A stretch of DNA of 24,514 nucleotides from a virus. The translations under genes and the position numbers were made by a program. Each line of letters begins with the position of its first letter. Position 1 is the stretch's first letter. Of this stretch, positions 1-8,243 are shown one piece after another. The DNA is taken from positions 1-24,514 of IMG/VR virus record IMGVR_UViG_3300046660_000781. One strand, 5' to 3'. The notes below the pieces were generated by a model. That model had not been told where the DNA came from, did no database searches, and worked only from the letters and a program-made list of their open reading frames with translations.

Positions 1-474
1 ATGTCTGGACCACCGAAAACCCCGACACACCTGGTTCTGGTGAAGGGGAACCCATCAAAACGAGCCGTAAATAAAAGTGAACCCAAACCCCCTTCAGGGG
101 TACCCCCAATTCCCAAGCATCTGGACAAGATGGGGAAGTACTGGTTTAAGCGGATCGGTGATGAACTTGACGCTATCGGCGTGATGACCACGCTCGATGG
201 TAAAGCGCTTGAATTGCTGATTGAGGCTTATACCGAATACCGACATCACTGTGATGTCCTGGCGGAAGAGGGTTACACCTATAAATCAAAATCTGCCACT
301 GGCGAAGAAATGGTAAAGGCTCATCCGGCAGCAGTAATGAAATCCGACGCGTGGAAGCGCATACGAGCAATGCTCGGTGAATTTGGCATGACTCCCGCCA
401 GCCGAACTAAGGTCGGGGCGAAAGGCCCGAGCGAGGCTGACCCACTCGAAGAATTTTTGAAAAAGCGCAAATGA
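1..474 (+). CDS. terS: Phage terminase small subunit (P27 family)
   Basis: This 157-residue protein is the DNA-recognition subunit of the packaging motor; it binds the phage packaging site and hands DNA to the large subunit. The N-terminus (PTHLVLVKGNPSKR, then NKSEPKPPSGVPP) is the typical opening of the P27-like small terminases of HK97-type phages. A helical middle (about residues 45-125) follows, then a basic tail ending FLKKRK. The ATG is the first base of the window and the length is normal for the family, so the gene looks complete, although its ribosome site is outside. It is followed after three bases by the large terminase gene, the expected order. Assignment rests on remembered family resemblance plus context. 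Confidence 0.9.
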   Translation: MSGPPKTPTHLVLVKGNPSKRAVNKSEPKPPSGVPPIPKHLDKMGKYWFKRIGDELDAIGVMTTLDGKALELLIEAYTEYRHHCDVLAEEGYTYKSKSATGEEMVKAHPAAVMKSDAWKRIRAMLGEFGMTPASRTKVGAKGPSEADPLEEFLKKRK

Positions 475-477
475 TGA

Positions 478-2208
478 ATGGCAACGGTTTCGGATGGTAT
501 CCAGTACGCAGAGCGCGTGCTTTCCGGCGAGATTGTTGCTGGCGAACTGGTGCGCCTGGCGTGCCAGCGATTCCTTAACGATTTAGAGCATGGGCCGGAA
601 CGCGGCGTCTACTTCAGCGAGGATCGCGCCCAGCACGTTCTCGATTTCTACAACTTTGTTCCCCACGTAAAAGGTGCCCTGGCAGGCAAGCCGATTGACC
701 TGATGGCGTGGCATGTCTTTATCCTGATTAATATTTTCGGCTTTGTCATTCCCCTCATTGATGAAATGACCGGCGAGCAGATGTTTGATGAAGATGGCGA
801 CGCGATTATGGTGCGTCGCTTTCGTACATCCTATGACGAAGTGGCGCGTAAAAACGCTAAATCAACGCTTTCTTCAGGTATCGGGCTGTATATGACCGGT
901 GCAGATGGTGAGGGGGGCGCTGAAGTTTACTCGGCTGCGACCACTCGCGATCAGGCCCGGATCGTGTTTGATGATGCCAAAAACATGATTAAGAAAGCCC
1001 CCAGAACGTTGGGTCGCCTTTTCGCGCATGTGAAACTCAACATCCACCAGGAACGAACTGCCTCTAAGTTTGAACCGTTATCCAGCGATGCTAACAACCT
1101 TGATGGTCTGAATATTCACTGCGGCATCGTCGATGAGCTCCATGCTCACCGTACGCGTGACGTATGGGATGTTCTGGAAACGGCAACCGGCGCACGTCTG
1201 CAGTCTCTTTTATTTGCCATCACAACGGCAGGTTCTAATAAAGAAGGGATTTGTTACGAACAGCGTGATTATGCCATCAAGGTACTTCGCGGTGTGGTGG
1301 ATGATGATACGTACTTTGCAGTGATTTATACCCTGGATGAAGACGATGACCCGTTCGATGAAAAGAACTGGCCGAAAGCCAATCCGGGGTTGGGGATCTG
1401 CAAGCGCTGGGATGACATGCGTCGACTGGCGAAAAAGGCCAAAGAGCAGATTGCCGCCCGACCAAACTTTTTCACCAAACATCTCAATATCTGGGTAACC
1501 GCAGAAAGCGCCTGGATGGATATGGACCGCTGGGGAAAATGTGCAGACATTGCTTCTGATGAAGATCTCCTGAAATGGCCGTTATGGGTGGGCATCGATT
1601 TAGCCAACAAAATAGACATTTGTGCTGCGGTAAAAACGTGGCATGCACCCAATGGCCATACGCACACGAAGTCAAAATTCTGGATACCAGAAGGCCGACT
1701 GGAAACTGCACCTAAGCATATTTCCGAGCTTTACAGAAAGTGGGCTGATGCGGGTTTTCTGGACCTGACTGATGGAGATGTTATCGATCATGGCTACATC
1801 AAGGCAGAGGTTGAGGCCTGGGTGAAAGGTGAGAGCCTGAAAGAAATTGCTTTCGACCCATGGAGTGCGACGCAGTTTAGTCTTGCTTTGGCAGAGGAGG
1901 GATTGCCGCTGGTGGAAGTGGCGCAGACGGTAAAAAACCTTTCAGAGTCAATGAAGGCGGTGCAGGCCGACGTTTATGGCAACAAAATTCATCATGACGG
2001 TAACCCGGTCATGACCTGGATGATGTCAAACGTCACTGTAAAGCCGGATAAAAACGACAATATTTTCCCTAACAAATCCACTCCGGAGAACAAAATCGAC
2101 GGACCGGTTGCTCTGTTTACGGCAAAAAGTCGGTTACTCGTTAACGGTGGCGATGACGAGCAAGACCTCACCGACTTCTATGAAGATCCGATCATGATAG
2201 GTGTCTGA
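478..2208 (+). CDS. terL: Phage terminase large subunit (ATPase and nuclease)
   Basis: This is the 576-residue packaging motor, which cuts concatemeric phage DNA and pumps it into the prohead by ATP hydrolysis. A degenerate Walker A (ARKNAKST, residues 123-130) and a Walker B (CGIVDE, 215-220, with the catalytic acidic pair D219/E220) mark the ATPase. ITTAGS (248-253) fits the coupling motif. The C-terminal RNase H-like nuclease begins near WVGIDLAN (370-377), where D374 would be a metal ligand. The length and motif layout match the HK97-type terminase family. Its TGA stop shares one base with the portal ATG (TGATG), which suggests translational coupling. Confidence 0.95.
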   Translation: MATVSDGIQYAERVLSGEIVAGELVRLACQRFLNDLEHGPERGVYFSEDRAQHVLDFYNFVPHVKGALAGKPIDLMAWHVFILINIFGFVIPLIDEMTGEQMFDEDGDAIMVRRFRTSYDEVARKNAKSTLSSGIGLYMTGADGEGGAEVYSAATTRDQARIVFDDAKNMIKKAPRTLGRLFAHVKLNIHQERTASKFEPLSSDANNLDGLNIHCGIVDELHAHRTRDVWDVLETATGARLQSLLFAITTAGSNKEGICYEQRDYAIKVLRGVVDDDTYFAVIYTLDEDDDPFDEKNWPKANPGLGICKRWDDMRRLAKKAKEQIAARPNFFTKHLNIWVTAESAWMDMDRWGKCADIASDEDLLKWPLWVGIDLANKIDICAAVKTWHAPNGHTHTKSKFWIPEGRLETAPKHISELYRKWADAGFLDLTDGDVIDHGYIKAEVEAWVKGESLKEIAFDPWSATQFSLALAEEGLPLVEVAQTVKNLSESMKAVQADVYGNKIHHDGNPVMTWMMSNVTVKPDKNDNIFPNKSTPENKIDGPVALFTAKSRLLVNGGDDEQDLTDFYEDPIMIGV

Positions 2209-3512
2209 TGAAATCCAATAAACAACCAGGGCGTGTTAAAAGCGCTCTTTTGAACTGGCTTGGTGTACCTGTCAGCCTGACAAACGGAACCTTCTGGCAG
2301 GAATGGATGGGGACCAGCAGCAGCGGCAAGACGGTCACTGTCGATAAAGCCATTATGTTATCTGCCGTCTGGGCATGCGCCAGGCTGCTGAGTGAGTCCG
2401 TTTCAACTCTGCCATTGAAGATTTATAAGCGTGAAAAAGATGGTTCCCGGGCGCTGGCTTCTGACCATCCTGCATATCGTGTTTTGTGCAAACAGCCTAA
2501 CGGCGAAATGACACCGTCACGGTTTATGCTGATGCTGGTGGCCAGCATTTGTATGCGAGGGAACGCCTTCATTGAAAAGCTAATGATTGGGCAAAAGTTG
2601 GTAGGGCTGAATCCATTGCTTCCGCAAAACATGGTGGTTAAGCGTCTCGATAACGGGCAACTGCAATATACCTATACCGACAAAAATGGTCAGCGGGTGA
2701 TCCCGGTTAAAAACATGATGCATATCCGGGGTTTTGGCCTCGATGGTGTATGTGGAATGATGCCGATGATGACAGGTCGGGATGTTATAGGCTCTGCCAT
2801 GGCGGTAGAAGAATCAGCGGCGAAAATCTTTGAGAACGGCATTCAGAACTCCGGATTTATCAGTGCCAAAACTGATATCAATAAAGAGCAACGAGAGCGC
2901 TTAAAAAAGAATCTTTCGACTTTCGTGGGTTCAAAGAACGCCGGCAAGGTGATGGTTCTCGAAGGCGACATGACCTACCAGGGCGTGACGATGAATCCGG
3001 AAGCCGCTCAAATGCTGGAAAGTCGTTCTTTCAGTATTGAAGAAATCTGCCGTTGGTTTCGCATTCCACCTTTTATGGTGGGTCATATGACCAAGCAAAG
3101 CAGCTGGGCATCCAGTGTTGAAGGGATGAACCTGTTATTCCTGACCAACACACTTCGACCTTTGTTGGTCAATATTGAGCAGGAAATAGCGCGCTGCCTG
3201 CTGGCTAATGATGATGATTACTTTGCGGAGTTCTCCGTCGAAGGCTTGTTACGTGCCGACAGTGCGGGTCGTGCTGCGTATTACACCACCGCGCTACAAA
3301 ATGGCTGGATGAGCCGTAACGATGTGCGCCGACTGGAGAACCTCCCGCCGATAGCAGGTGGTGATATCTATACCGTTCAGTTGAATCTTACGGCTCTGGA
3401 GGATTTGAGAGAAAACAATCAGGCGGCCCGTGCCTCTGCATTGCTTGAACTGCATAACCATCTTTTCCCTGACATTTCTTTCGAGCATTCCCCGCTGAAA
3501 AAGGCTGCTTAG
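2208..3512 (+). CDS. Phage portal protein (HK97 family)
   Basis: This 434-residue protein should form the dodecameric portal ring at one capsid vertex, through which DNA enters and leaves and on which terminase and connectors dock. Family features are the N-terminal segment VDKAIMLSAVWACARLLSESVSTLPLKIY (split: VDKAIMLSAVWACARLL, then SESVSTLPLKIY), the GNAFIE segment, and the later block SIEEICRWFRIPPFMVGH, all characteristic of HK97-type portals. It starts at an ATG overlapping the terminase stop by one base. The maturation protease gene follows after 14 bases, the standard order. No truncation or frameshift is visible. Confidence 0.95.
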   Translation: MKSNKQPGRVKSALLNWLGVPVSLTNGTFWQEWMGTSSSGKTVTVDKAIMLSAVWACARLLSESVSTLPLKIYKREKDGSRALASDHPAYRVLCKQPNGEMTPSRFMLMLVASICMRGNAFIEKLMIGQKLVGLNPLLPQNMVVKRLDNGQLQYTYTDKNGQRVIPVKNMMHIRGFGLDGVCGMMPMMTGRDVIGSAMAVEESAAKIFENGIQNSGFISAKTDINKEQRERLKKNLSTFVGSKNAGKVMVLEGDMTYQGVTMNPEAAQMLESRSFSIEEICRWFRIPPFMVGHMTKQSSWASSVEGMNLLFLTNTLRPLLVNIEQEIARCLLANDDDYFAEFSVEGLLRADSAGRAAYYTTALQNGWMSRNDVRRLENLPPIAGGDIYTVQLNLTALEDLRENNQAARASALLELHNHLFPDISFEHSPLKKAA

Positions 3513-3526
3513 GAGCCATTTAAACC

Positions 3527-4384
3527 ATGACAAAAAAACAACTTCCGGTGGCACCGGCGGGTCGCCCCTGCGCGGGTCTCACCTGCGAACCATTGCCGTC
3601 TGCGCTCGAGCGCTGGAACGGTGGGATTAAAGCCGCGTCAACTGACGATAACACTATCTCGATATTCGATGTTATCGGGCAGGACTACTGGGGCGATGGC
3701 GTGACCGCCAAACGGATCTCTGGGGCACTCCGCGCAATGAACGGTGCCGATGTGACGGTGAGCATCAACTCCCCGGGCGGCGATATGTTTGAAGGCCTGG
3801 CTATCTATAACCTGCTGCGCGAATACCAGGGGAAAGTCACGATAAAAGTGCTGGGTATCGCTGCCAGTGCTGCCTCGGTTATCGCGATGGCGGGCGATGA
3901 TATCCAGATTGGTCGTGGCGCATTCCTGATGATCCACAACTGCTGGGTGGTAGCGATGGGCAATCGTCATGATTTTGGCTCTCTGGCTGATTCACTGGAG
4001 CCTTTTGATAACGCGATGGCTGACATTTATGCCGCCCGTTCGGGTCTGGATGAAAGCAGCATTCATAAATTAATGGATGCTGAAAGCTACATTGGCGGCA
4101 GTGATGCCGTAGAAAAGGGCCTGGCAGACAGTTTGCTTTCCGCTGACGCGGTTGCTGATGGCGATGATTCTCCGTCAGCCGCGCTGCGCAAACTCGATGC
4201 ATTGCTGGCAAAAACAAATACCCCACGCTCAGAGCGTCGAAAACTCATTAAAGCCTTAACCGGAAGTATGCCGGGCGCTACTTCCACCCAAGAAGGTATG
4301 CCGAGCGCTGCCCAACAACCCAACCCTGAAACTTTAGCTCAGCTGGATGCCGCATTGAACGGCCTGGCTAACGCATGCCAATAA
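3527..4384 (+). CDS. ClpP-like prohead maturation protease
   Basis: This 285-residue serine protease is expected to be packed inside the prohead and to cleave the N-terminal delta domain of the capsid protein. A ClpP fold is visible: SPGG (82-85) forms the oxyanion-binding turn, S114 in GIAASAASV matches the ClpP nucleophile, and H137 in MIHNCW matches the catalytic histidine. The third residue is less clear (D183 or E185). The core ends near residue 205; a charged, Ala/Gln-rich tail follows and may tether or target the protease. The ATG has a GGAG box about eleven bases upstream. Ten bases separate it from the capsid gene. Confidence 0.93.
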   Translation: MTKKQLPVAPAGRPCAGLTCEPLPSALERWNGGIKAASTDDNTISIFDVIGQDYWGDGVTAKRISGALRAMNGADVTVSINSPGGDMFEGLAIYNLLREYQGKVTIKVLGIAASAASVIAMAGDDIQIGRGAFLMIHNCWVVAMGNRHDFGSLADSLEPFDNAMADIYAARSGLDESSIHKLMDAESYIGGSDAVEKGLADSLLSADAVADGDDSPSAALRKLDALLAKTNTPRSERRKLIKALTGSMPGATSTQEGMPSAAQQPNPETLAQLDAALNGLANACQ

Positions 4385-4394
4385 CGGAGTAAAT

Positions 4395-5600
4395 ATGTCA
4401 GAAGTTAATGAAATCCTGAAAAAAGTTACCGCCTCTATCGAAGAAGCCACTGGCAAATTTAATGCTAAGGCAGAGGAAGCGCTGAGCGAAGCGAAGAAGA
4501 CCGGCAAGCTGTCAGCGGAAACGAAAGAAACTGTCGATAAAATGGCGTCTGAGTTTAACGCGCTGAAAGAAGCAGAAAAGACGCTAAAATCTGCCTTGGG
4601 TGAACTGGAACAACATGTTGCCCAGATGCCGTTGGCGAATGCGGCAAAAGTTACCGAGACAATTGGTCATGTTGTCATTAACAGCGAAGCGCTGAAGGCA
4701 TTTGCTGCAAGTGTGGAAGGTAACAAGCGCGTGAGCATCCCCGTTAACGCAGCGCTGCTGTCAACGGATGTGGCAAAAGATGTCGTCGCACCTCAGCGTC
4801 TTCCGGGTATTGATACCGCACCGAAACAACGCCTGTTCATCCGTGACCTGATTGCGCCAGGTAACACTTCCTCTCCGGCAATTTTCTGGGTGCAGCAGAC
4901 CGGCTTCACTAACGCGGCGAAAGTAGTAGCGGAAGGTACGACTAAACCGTACAGCGATATTGAGTTTGCGACCAAAATCACGCCAGTTACGACTATCGCG
5001 CACATGTTTAAAGCAGCCAAACAGATCCTGGATGACTTCGCCCAACTTCAGTCTACCGTTGATGCCGAGATGCGTTACGGTCTGAAGTACGCCGAAGAGC
5101 AGGAAATGTTATTCGGCGACGGTACCGGTGTTCACCTGCATGGCATTGTGCCGCAGGCATCGGCCTTTGATCCTGCGTTTACTGTTGAGCATCAGAGTGG
5201 TATCGATGATCTGCGCCTGGCGATGCTGCAGGCTCAACTGGCACGTTTCCCTGCTTCCGGGCACGTACTGCACTTCATGGACTGGGCGAAGATTGAGCTA
5301 ACCAAAGACAGCCTGGGTCGTTATATCCTGGCGAACCCTTCGGCGCTCACTGGTCCAACTCTGTGGGGATTACCAATTGTGGAAACAGAACTTGCTGCTT
5401 TCAAGGGTAAATTCATGACGGGGGCATTCAACGCGGCAGCTCAGTTGTTCGACCGCGAAGAAGCCAACGTGGTGATCTCTACCGAAAACGCCGACGACTT
5501 CGAGAAAAACATGATTTCGATTCGTTGCGAAGAGCGTCTCGCACTGGCGGTCAAACGCCCGGAAGCGTTTATTTATGGTTCATTCTCTGCGGGCTCCTGA
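4395..5600 (+). CDS. HK97-fold major capsid protein with scaffolding delta domain
   Basis: This 401-residue protein is the main shell subunit. Residues 1 to about 105 are charged and helix-forming (EILKKVTASIEEATGKF onward), as in the HK97 delta domain, which acts as built-in scaffold and is removed by the upstream protease; no separate scaffold gene is present. The remainder aligns by eye with HK97 gp5: the PGI turn near 137-139, the E-loop VVAEGTTKPYSDIEF, GDGTG (241-245), and the ending CEERLAL...GSFSAGS. K184, N372 and E379 correspond to HK97 K169, N356 and E363, the cross-linking residues. A good ribosome site (GGAG) precedes the ATG. A GC hairpin lies just after the stop. Confidence 0.95.
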   Translation: MSEVNEILKKVTASIEEATGKFNAKAEEALSEAKKTGKLSAETKETVDKMASEFNALKEAEKTLKSALGELEQHVAQMPLANAAKVTETIGHVVINSEALKAFAASVEGNKRVSIPVNAALLSTDVAKDVVAPQRLPGIDTAPKQRLFIRDLIAPGNTSSPAIFWVQQTGFTNAAKVVAEGTTKPYSDIEFATKITPVTTIAHMFKAAKQILDDFAQLQSTVDAEMRYGLKYAEEQEMLFGDGTGVHLHGIVPQASAFDPAFTVEHQSGIDDLRLAMLQAQLARFPASGHVLHFMDWAKIELTKDSLGRYILANPSALTGPTLWGLPIVETELAAFKGKFMTGAFNAAAQLFDREEANVVISTENADDFEKNMISIRCEERLALAVKRPEAFIYGSFSAGS

Positions 5601-5605
5601 TACAT

Positions 5606-5625
5606 AGCGGCCTTCGGGCCGCTTT
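5606..5625 (+). terminator. GC hairpin with UUCG loop after capsid gene
   Basis: GCGGCC (5607-5612) and GGCCGC (5617-5622) form a perfect six-pair stem closed by TTCG, with an extra A-T pair at the base, followed by only TTT then A. The T-run is short, so this could be a partial terminator or an RNA-stabilising hairpin protecting the abundant capsid message rather than a full stop. Confidence 0.5.
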
Positions 5626-5648
5626 ACTCCCACATGACAGGTACCTTT

Positions 5649-5975
5649 ATGCTTGAGTTATCGATAATCAAAGAGCACTGCCGTATCGATGATGACTTTA
5701 CAGCGGACGATAGTTTGCTGGGCATTTATGGAGGGGCAGCACTGCGCTATGTCGAAACATGGACCCGGCGTAAATTATACGAAACGGATGCCACTACAGG
5801 TTTTACCGAAGATGAAGCGCCGCTCCTGCTGGGTGACGATATTCGGGCGGCGATGCTTTTGCTTATCGGGCATTGGTATTCGAACCGGGAGTCAGTGGTG
5901 ACGGGTATTACTGCGGCTACCGTTCCCTTTGCTGTGGAATCTCTTTTGCAGCCTTATCGGGTGTATGACCTATGA
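5649..5975 (+). CDS. Head-tail connector protein (HK97 gp6-like)
   Basis: This 108-residue protein probably forms the ring that binds directly beneath the portal, adapting the head to the head-closure protein. The sequence IIKEHCRIDDDFTADDSLL, then YVETWTRRKLYE, is the typical helical signature of the gp6-like (phage DNA-packaging) connector family. An in-frame ATG exists 15 bases earlier (5634) but has no ribosome site; the ATG at 5649 is preceded by ACAGG at a suitable distance and gives the family's usual start, so I chose it. The stop overlaps the next gene by four bases (ATGA). Confidence 0.85.
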   Translation: MLELSIIKEHCRIDDDFTADDSLLGIYGGAALRYVETWTRRKLYETDATTGFTEDEAPLLLGDDIRAAMLLLIGHWYSNRESVVTGITAATVPFAVESLLQPYRVYDL

Positions 5976-6316
5976 GTAATTTACGTGCCGGAGAGCTTGA
6001 TAAACGTATTGCGTTACAAACAATCACAGTCCAGCGCGGGCCTCTGGGTGAACCGTTACCTGACAAGCCGGTAAGTATTGCTACGGTGTGGGCAAAAGCT
6101 GAAGTCGTTTCTAATCGAAAAATACGCACCCTTGACCAGCAGCAGGTCGTTGAAACCTGGCTATTCACTATACGGTCACGTAAAGACGTACAGGCCGACT
6201 GGAAAATTGTCTGGGGAGAGGAAGTCTACACAGTCAGAGCTGCTGACCGTAGTTATTCTGATCGCACCGTTATTACAGCTGAAAGGGATATTCGCCATGA
6301 TAGAAACGGCAATTAA
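5972..6316 (+). CDS. Phage head closure / head-tail adaptor protein
   Basis: This 114-residue protein belongs by pattern to the head-tail joining family (SPP1 gp16 / HK97 gp7 type). The opening LRAGELDKRIALQT, followed by a beta-rich middle with VWAKAEV and TIRSRKDV, is the recurrent signature. It would close the DNA channel once the head is full and offer a surface for tail docking. It overlaps the connector gene by four bases upstream and the next gene by twenty bases downstream, so it lies in a tightly coupled operon. Recognition is from remembered family pattern and gene order. Confidence 0.88.
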   Translation: MSNLRAGELDKRIALQTITVQRGPLGEPLPDKPVSIATVWAKAEVVSNRKIRTLDQQQVVETWLFTIRSRKDVQADWKIVWGEEVYTVRAADRSYSDRTVITAERDIRHDRNGN

Positions 6317-6686
6317 AACCTCCCTCGAGCGCTTAACTGGCATGAACGTTTATCCCCTCCTGCTTCCAGATATTGAGCAAAGTGGTGTGACATTTCAGTG
6401 CATATCCGATCCTGAAATTGAAGCAGGAATGGTGAGAACAGGTCTTATCGCTGGCCGTTTTCAGATATCAATCTACAAGGTGGATGACTACACCGGCCTG
6501 GTCCAGTTAGATAAAGTTATCTGGGCCGAATGGAAGAAAATTATCCATGGAAATCTTGAAGGTTACCCGGTCCAGTTTGTTCAGCGTGGAAATATCCTGC
6601 AGGACAAAACTACTCTAACAACCAACCAGGTGCAGTATCGCCTTGTCCGTGACTTCACTCTTTACTTTTATGAGTGTTCGTCATGA
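6297..6686 (+). CDS. Probable tail terminator / tail completion protein
   Basis: This 129-residue protein has an N-terminal helix (IETAIKTSLERLTG) and then a mainly beta sequence (FQISIYKVDDY, QFVQRGNIL, YRLVRDFTLYFYE). That layout, and its place between the head closure gene and the tail tube, fits the ring proteins that cap the tail (lambda gpU or DUF3168-type), but I do not recognise a specific motif. A longer open frame reaches back to 6078 inside the head closure gene; I start at the ATG at 6297 because it is at the usual operon junction (20-base overlap) and gives a normal size. The stop overlaps the next ATG (ATGA). Confidence 0.65.
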   Translation: MIETAIKTSLERLTGMNVYPLLLPDIEQSGVTFQCISDPEIEAGMVRTGLIAGRFQISIYKVDDYTGLVQLDKVIWAEWKKIIHGNLEGYPVQFVQRGNILQDKTTLTTNQVQYRLVRDFTLYFYECSS

Positions 6687-7087
6687 TTACTATGGATGTT
6701 TCTGGCCTGGCAGAACTGGAGCGCAAGCTCATAGAACTGGGTGAAAAAGTCGGTACCCAGATACTCCGAGATGCAGGGAAAGCAGCGCTTGAACCAGTGC
6801 TGGAGGATATGAAACAGCACGCCGGATTCGATGATTCTGCCTCAGGTGAACATATGCGAGACAGTATTAAAACCCGGTCATCTTCTTCAAAATACAAAGG
6901 CAATGCGGTCGTATACCTCCGTGTTGGTCCGAGTAAAAAACACTTCATTAAAGCGCTGGCACAGGAAATGGGGACGGTTAAACAGGTGGCTAGCCCATTC
7001 ATTCGCCCGGCTCTTGATTATAACCAGGCGAAAGTCCTGCGTATTCTCGCGGTAGAGATCCGCGACCGAATTGAAAATAAACGGTAG
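6683..7087 (+). CDS. HK97 gp10-like head-tail / tail protein
   Basis: This 134-residue protein resembles the HK97-gp10 family of small neck or tail-completion proteins. Visible features are the N-terminal GLAELERKLIELGEKV helix, DAGKAALEPVLEDMKQHAG, the HMRDSIKTRS segment, and the C-terminal PFIRPALDYNQAKVL, which are recurrent in that family. A GTG start at 6674 is also possible, but the ATG at 6683 forms an ATGA overlap with the previous stop and has a GAG about eight bases upstream, so it is preferred. In HK97-type phages this gene and the tail-terminator gene sit together before the tube gene, as here. Confidence 0.85.
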   Translation: MITMDVSGLAELERKLIELGEKVGTQILRDAGKAALEPVLEDMKQHAGFDDSASGEHMRDSIKTRSSSSKYKGNAVVYLRVGPSKKHFIKALAQEMGTVKQVASPFIRPALDYNQAKVLRILAVEIRDRIENKR

Positions 7088-7120
7088 CGTCCGCTGCCAA
7101 ATTCATAGAGAGAGAAAACC

Positions 7121-7573
7121 ATGGTCGACAAGACTTCGCCAGAGTACGCGATGCTGCCTGCTGGCACCGTCGTCAAGTGGGGCGCGCTGAGTGCTGACGT
7201 TTCCACAATGAAAGATTTGGTTAACTGTAAGGCGTTGGGAGCGACAGGGCAGACTGGTGGTTTCGTTGACTGCACCACGCTCATTGATAAAAGCAAACAG
7301 TCGATTTCTGATCTTCCGGAAGGTCCTGAGAAATCACTGGGCTTTATCGATGACCCTGCGAATCAGGATTTTGCGGACTTCCTTAACGCGGCTGAAAATC
7401 GTGAAACAGTGCGATTTTACATTGAGCTGCCTAATGGTCGAACAGCGACAATGATCCTGGCGCTATCGGGCTGGCAAATGAATGAAATCACGGCCCCGGC
7501 CAGTGAGGTTATTCAGATCACCGTACAGAGTAAGCAGAACAATATTGTGTGGGGTACGGCACTGACCAGCTAA
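7121..7573 (+). CDS. Major tail tube protein (gpV-like)
   Basis: This 150-residue protein should polymerise as stacked hexameric rings to form the flexible tail tube. It is beta-rich, with alternating segments such as GTVVKWGALSADV, DCTTLIDKSKQSISDLPEG, TVRFYIELPNGRTATMILAL and VIQITVQSKQNNIVWG. The central DLPEGPEKSLGFIDDPANQDF region is typical of this family. It follows a strong purine-rich ribosome site (AGAGAGAG) and is followed by a terminator hairpin and then the tail chaperone, the normal order in lambda-like tails. A highly expressed structural gene would fit the strong translation signal. Confidence 0.9.
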   Translation: MVDKTSPEYAMLPAGTVVKWGALSADVSTMKDLVNCKALGATGQTGGFVDCTTLIDKSKQSISDLPEGPEKSLGFIDDPANQDFADFLNAAENRETVRFYIELPNGRTATMILALSGWQMNEITAPASEVIQITVQSKQNNIVWGTALTS

Positions 7574-7596
7574 TCCATATCATGCCTTCTCTCCGA

Positions 7597-7617
7597 GCCG
7601 CCGAAAGGCGGTTTTTT
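7597..7617 (+). terminator. Intrinsic terminator between tail tube and chaperone genes
   Basis: CCGCC (7598-7602) and GGCGG (7607-7611) pair around a GAAA tetraloop, followed directly by six T (7612-7617). It could cap most transcripts after the abundant tube gene so that later tail genes are made in smaller amounts. Confidence 0.75.
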
Positions 7618-7641
7618 ATTATCTAATACTCAGGAAAAACG

Positions 7642-8004
7642 ATGTCCACTTACGATTTATCCGCTCTTAAATCAGCGTTGCTGAAATCTAAAACAGCCAT
7701 TATCACCGCCGAAATATTTGGTACCACTGTTTATTTGCGTCGTATGACGGCGGGCCAACTTATCGACCATGAAGAAGCGCTGCGCGATGCTCAGGTTGCT
7801 GATGATGCCCGTAAAGCCTCAGAGTTGAGCGTTCAGCTTATCGTTGACTGCCTTGTTCAGCCGGACGGTAACGATATTCCTGTGGAGGACAAGCCCACTG
7901 CAGCAGAATTGCTTCAGGCACATGACAACGTTGCACTCCTCAATGCCATTGATACCGTTAAAAAACACGCGGTTGGCAAGTTAGAGGATGCTGAAAAAAA
8001 CTAA
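7642..8004 (+). CDS. Tail assembly chaperone, short form (gpG-like)
   Basis: This 120-residue product is the zero-frame form of the tail assembly chaperone, which coats the tape measure and recruits tube subunits but is absent from mature tails. It sits directly between tube and tape measure genes, the invariant site for this pair. The protein is helical and acidic (MTAGQLIDHEEALRDAQVADD, LIVDCLVQ). The final codons GAA AAA AAC TAA contain the heptamer A AAA AAC just before the stop, so a fraction of ribosomes should continue in the -1 frame to give the long form. Ribosome site GGA lies upstream of the ATG. Confidence 0.9.
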   Translation: MSTYDLSALKSALLKSKTAIITAEIFGTTVYLRRMTAGQLIDHEEALRDAQVADDARKASELSVQLIVDCLVQPDGNDIPVEDKPTAAELLQAHDNVALLNAIDTVKKHAVGKLEDAEKN

Positions 8005-8243
8005 GCAGCTCGCCCTGGCTTGAGCTGATCTTCTGGCTGGCTGACCGCTGGGGCGAGCCTGACCCCTCAAAAATTGCTGCGTTGCCGGTAGAAACGCTCT
8101 ACCACTGGCGTGCTTATTTCCTGCGTACAGGTGTCATTAGTCGCCCTGGCGATGAACACACCACATCTTCCGAAGCCCCGCCGCAGACAGTCAAGAACGA
8201 TGTTAATGACCAGTGTGCAGCAGTAATGAGAGCATTAATGTAA
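7642..8243 (+). CDS. Tail assembly chaperone, frameshifted long form (gpGT-like)
   Basis: A -1 slip at 7995-8001 would fuse the 120-residue chaperone to an 80-residue extension read from 8001, ending at TAA 8241-8243 (200 residues in all). The extension (LSSSPWLELIFWLADRWGEP, then LPVETLYHWRAYF) looks like the T domain of lambda-type chaperones, which contacts tape measure and tube. In the -1 frame a TGA at 7992-7994 closes the frame immediately upstream of the slip site, and there is no ATG until six codons before the end, so the segment can only be reached by frameshifting. The stop shares one base with the tape measure ATG (TAATG). Confidence 0.88.
7995..8027 (+). promoter_or_regulatory. 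Programmed -1 frameshift site with downstream hairpin
   Basis: The slippery heptamer A AAA AAC (7995-8001) is correctly phased with the zero frame (codons AAA and AAC). Four bases later CAGCTC (8006-8011) can pair with GAGCTG (8022-8027). The loop GCCCT (8012-8016) could also pair with GGGGC at 8050-8054, giving a possible pseudoknot. Heptamer and stem are read directly; the pseudoknot is inference. Confidence 0.85.

Noticed and set aside
3638-4226. Overlapping antisense frames across the maturation protease gene
   Set aside because: The + strand frame has catalytic motifs and operon context; the antisense frames are low-complexity shadows.
6078-6296. Upstream extension of the tail-terminator-like gene (73 extra residues)
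   Set aside because: It lies wholly inside the head closure gene in another frame, and the ATG at 6297 gives normal size and operon spacing.
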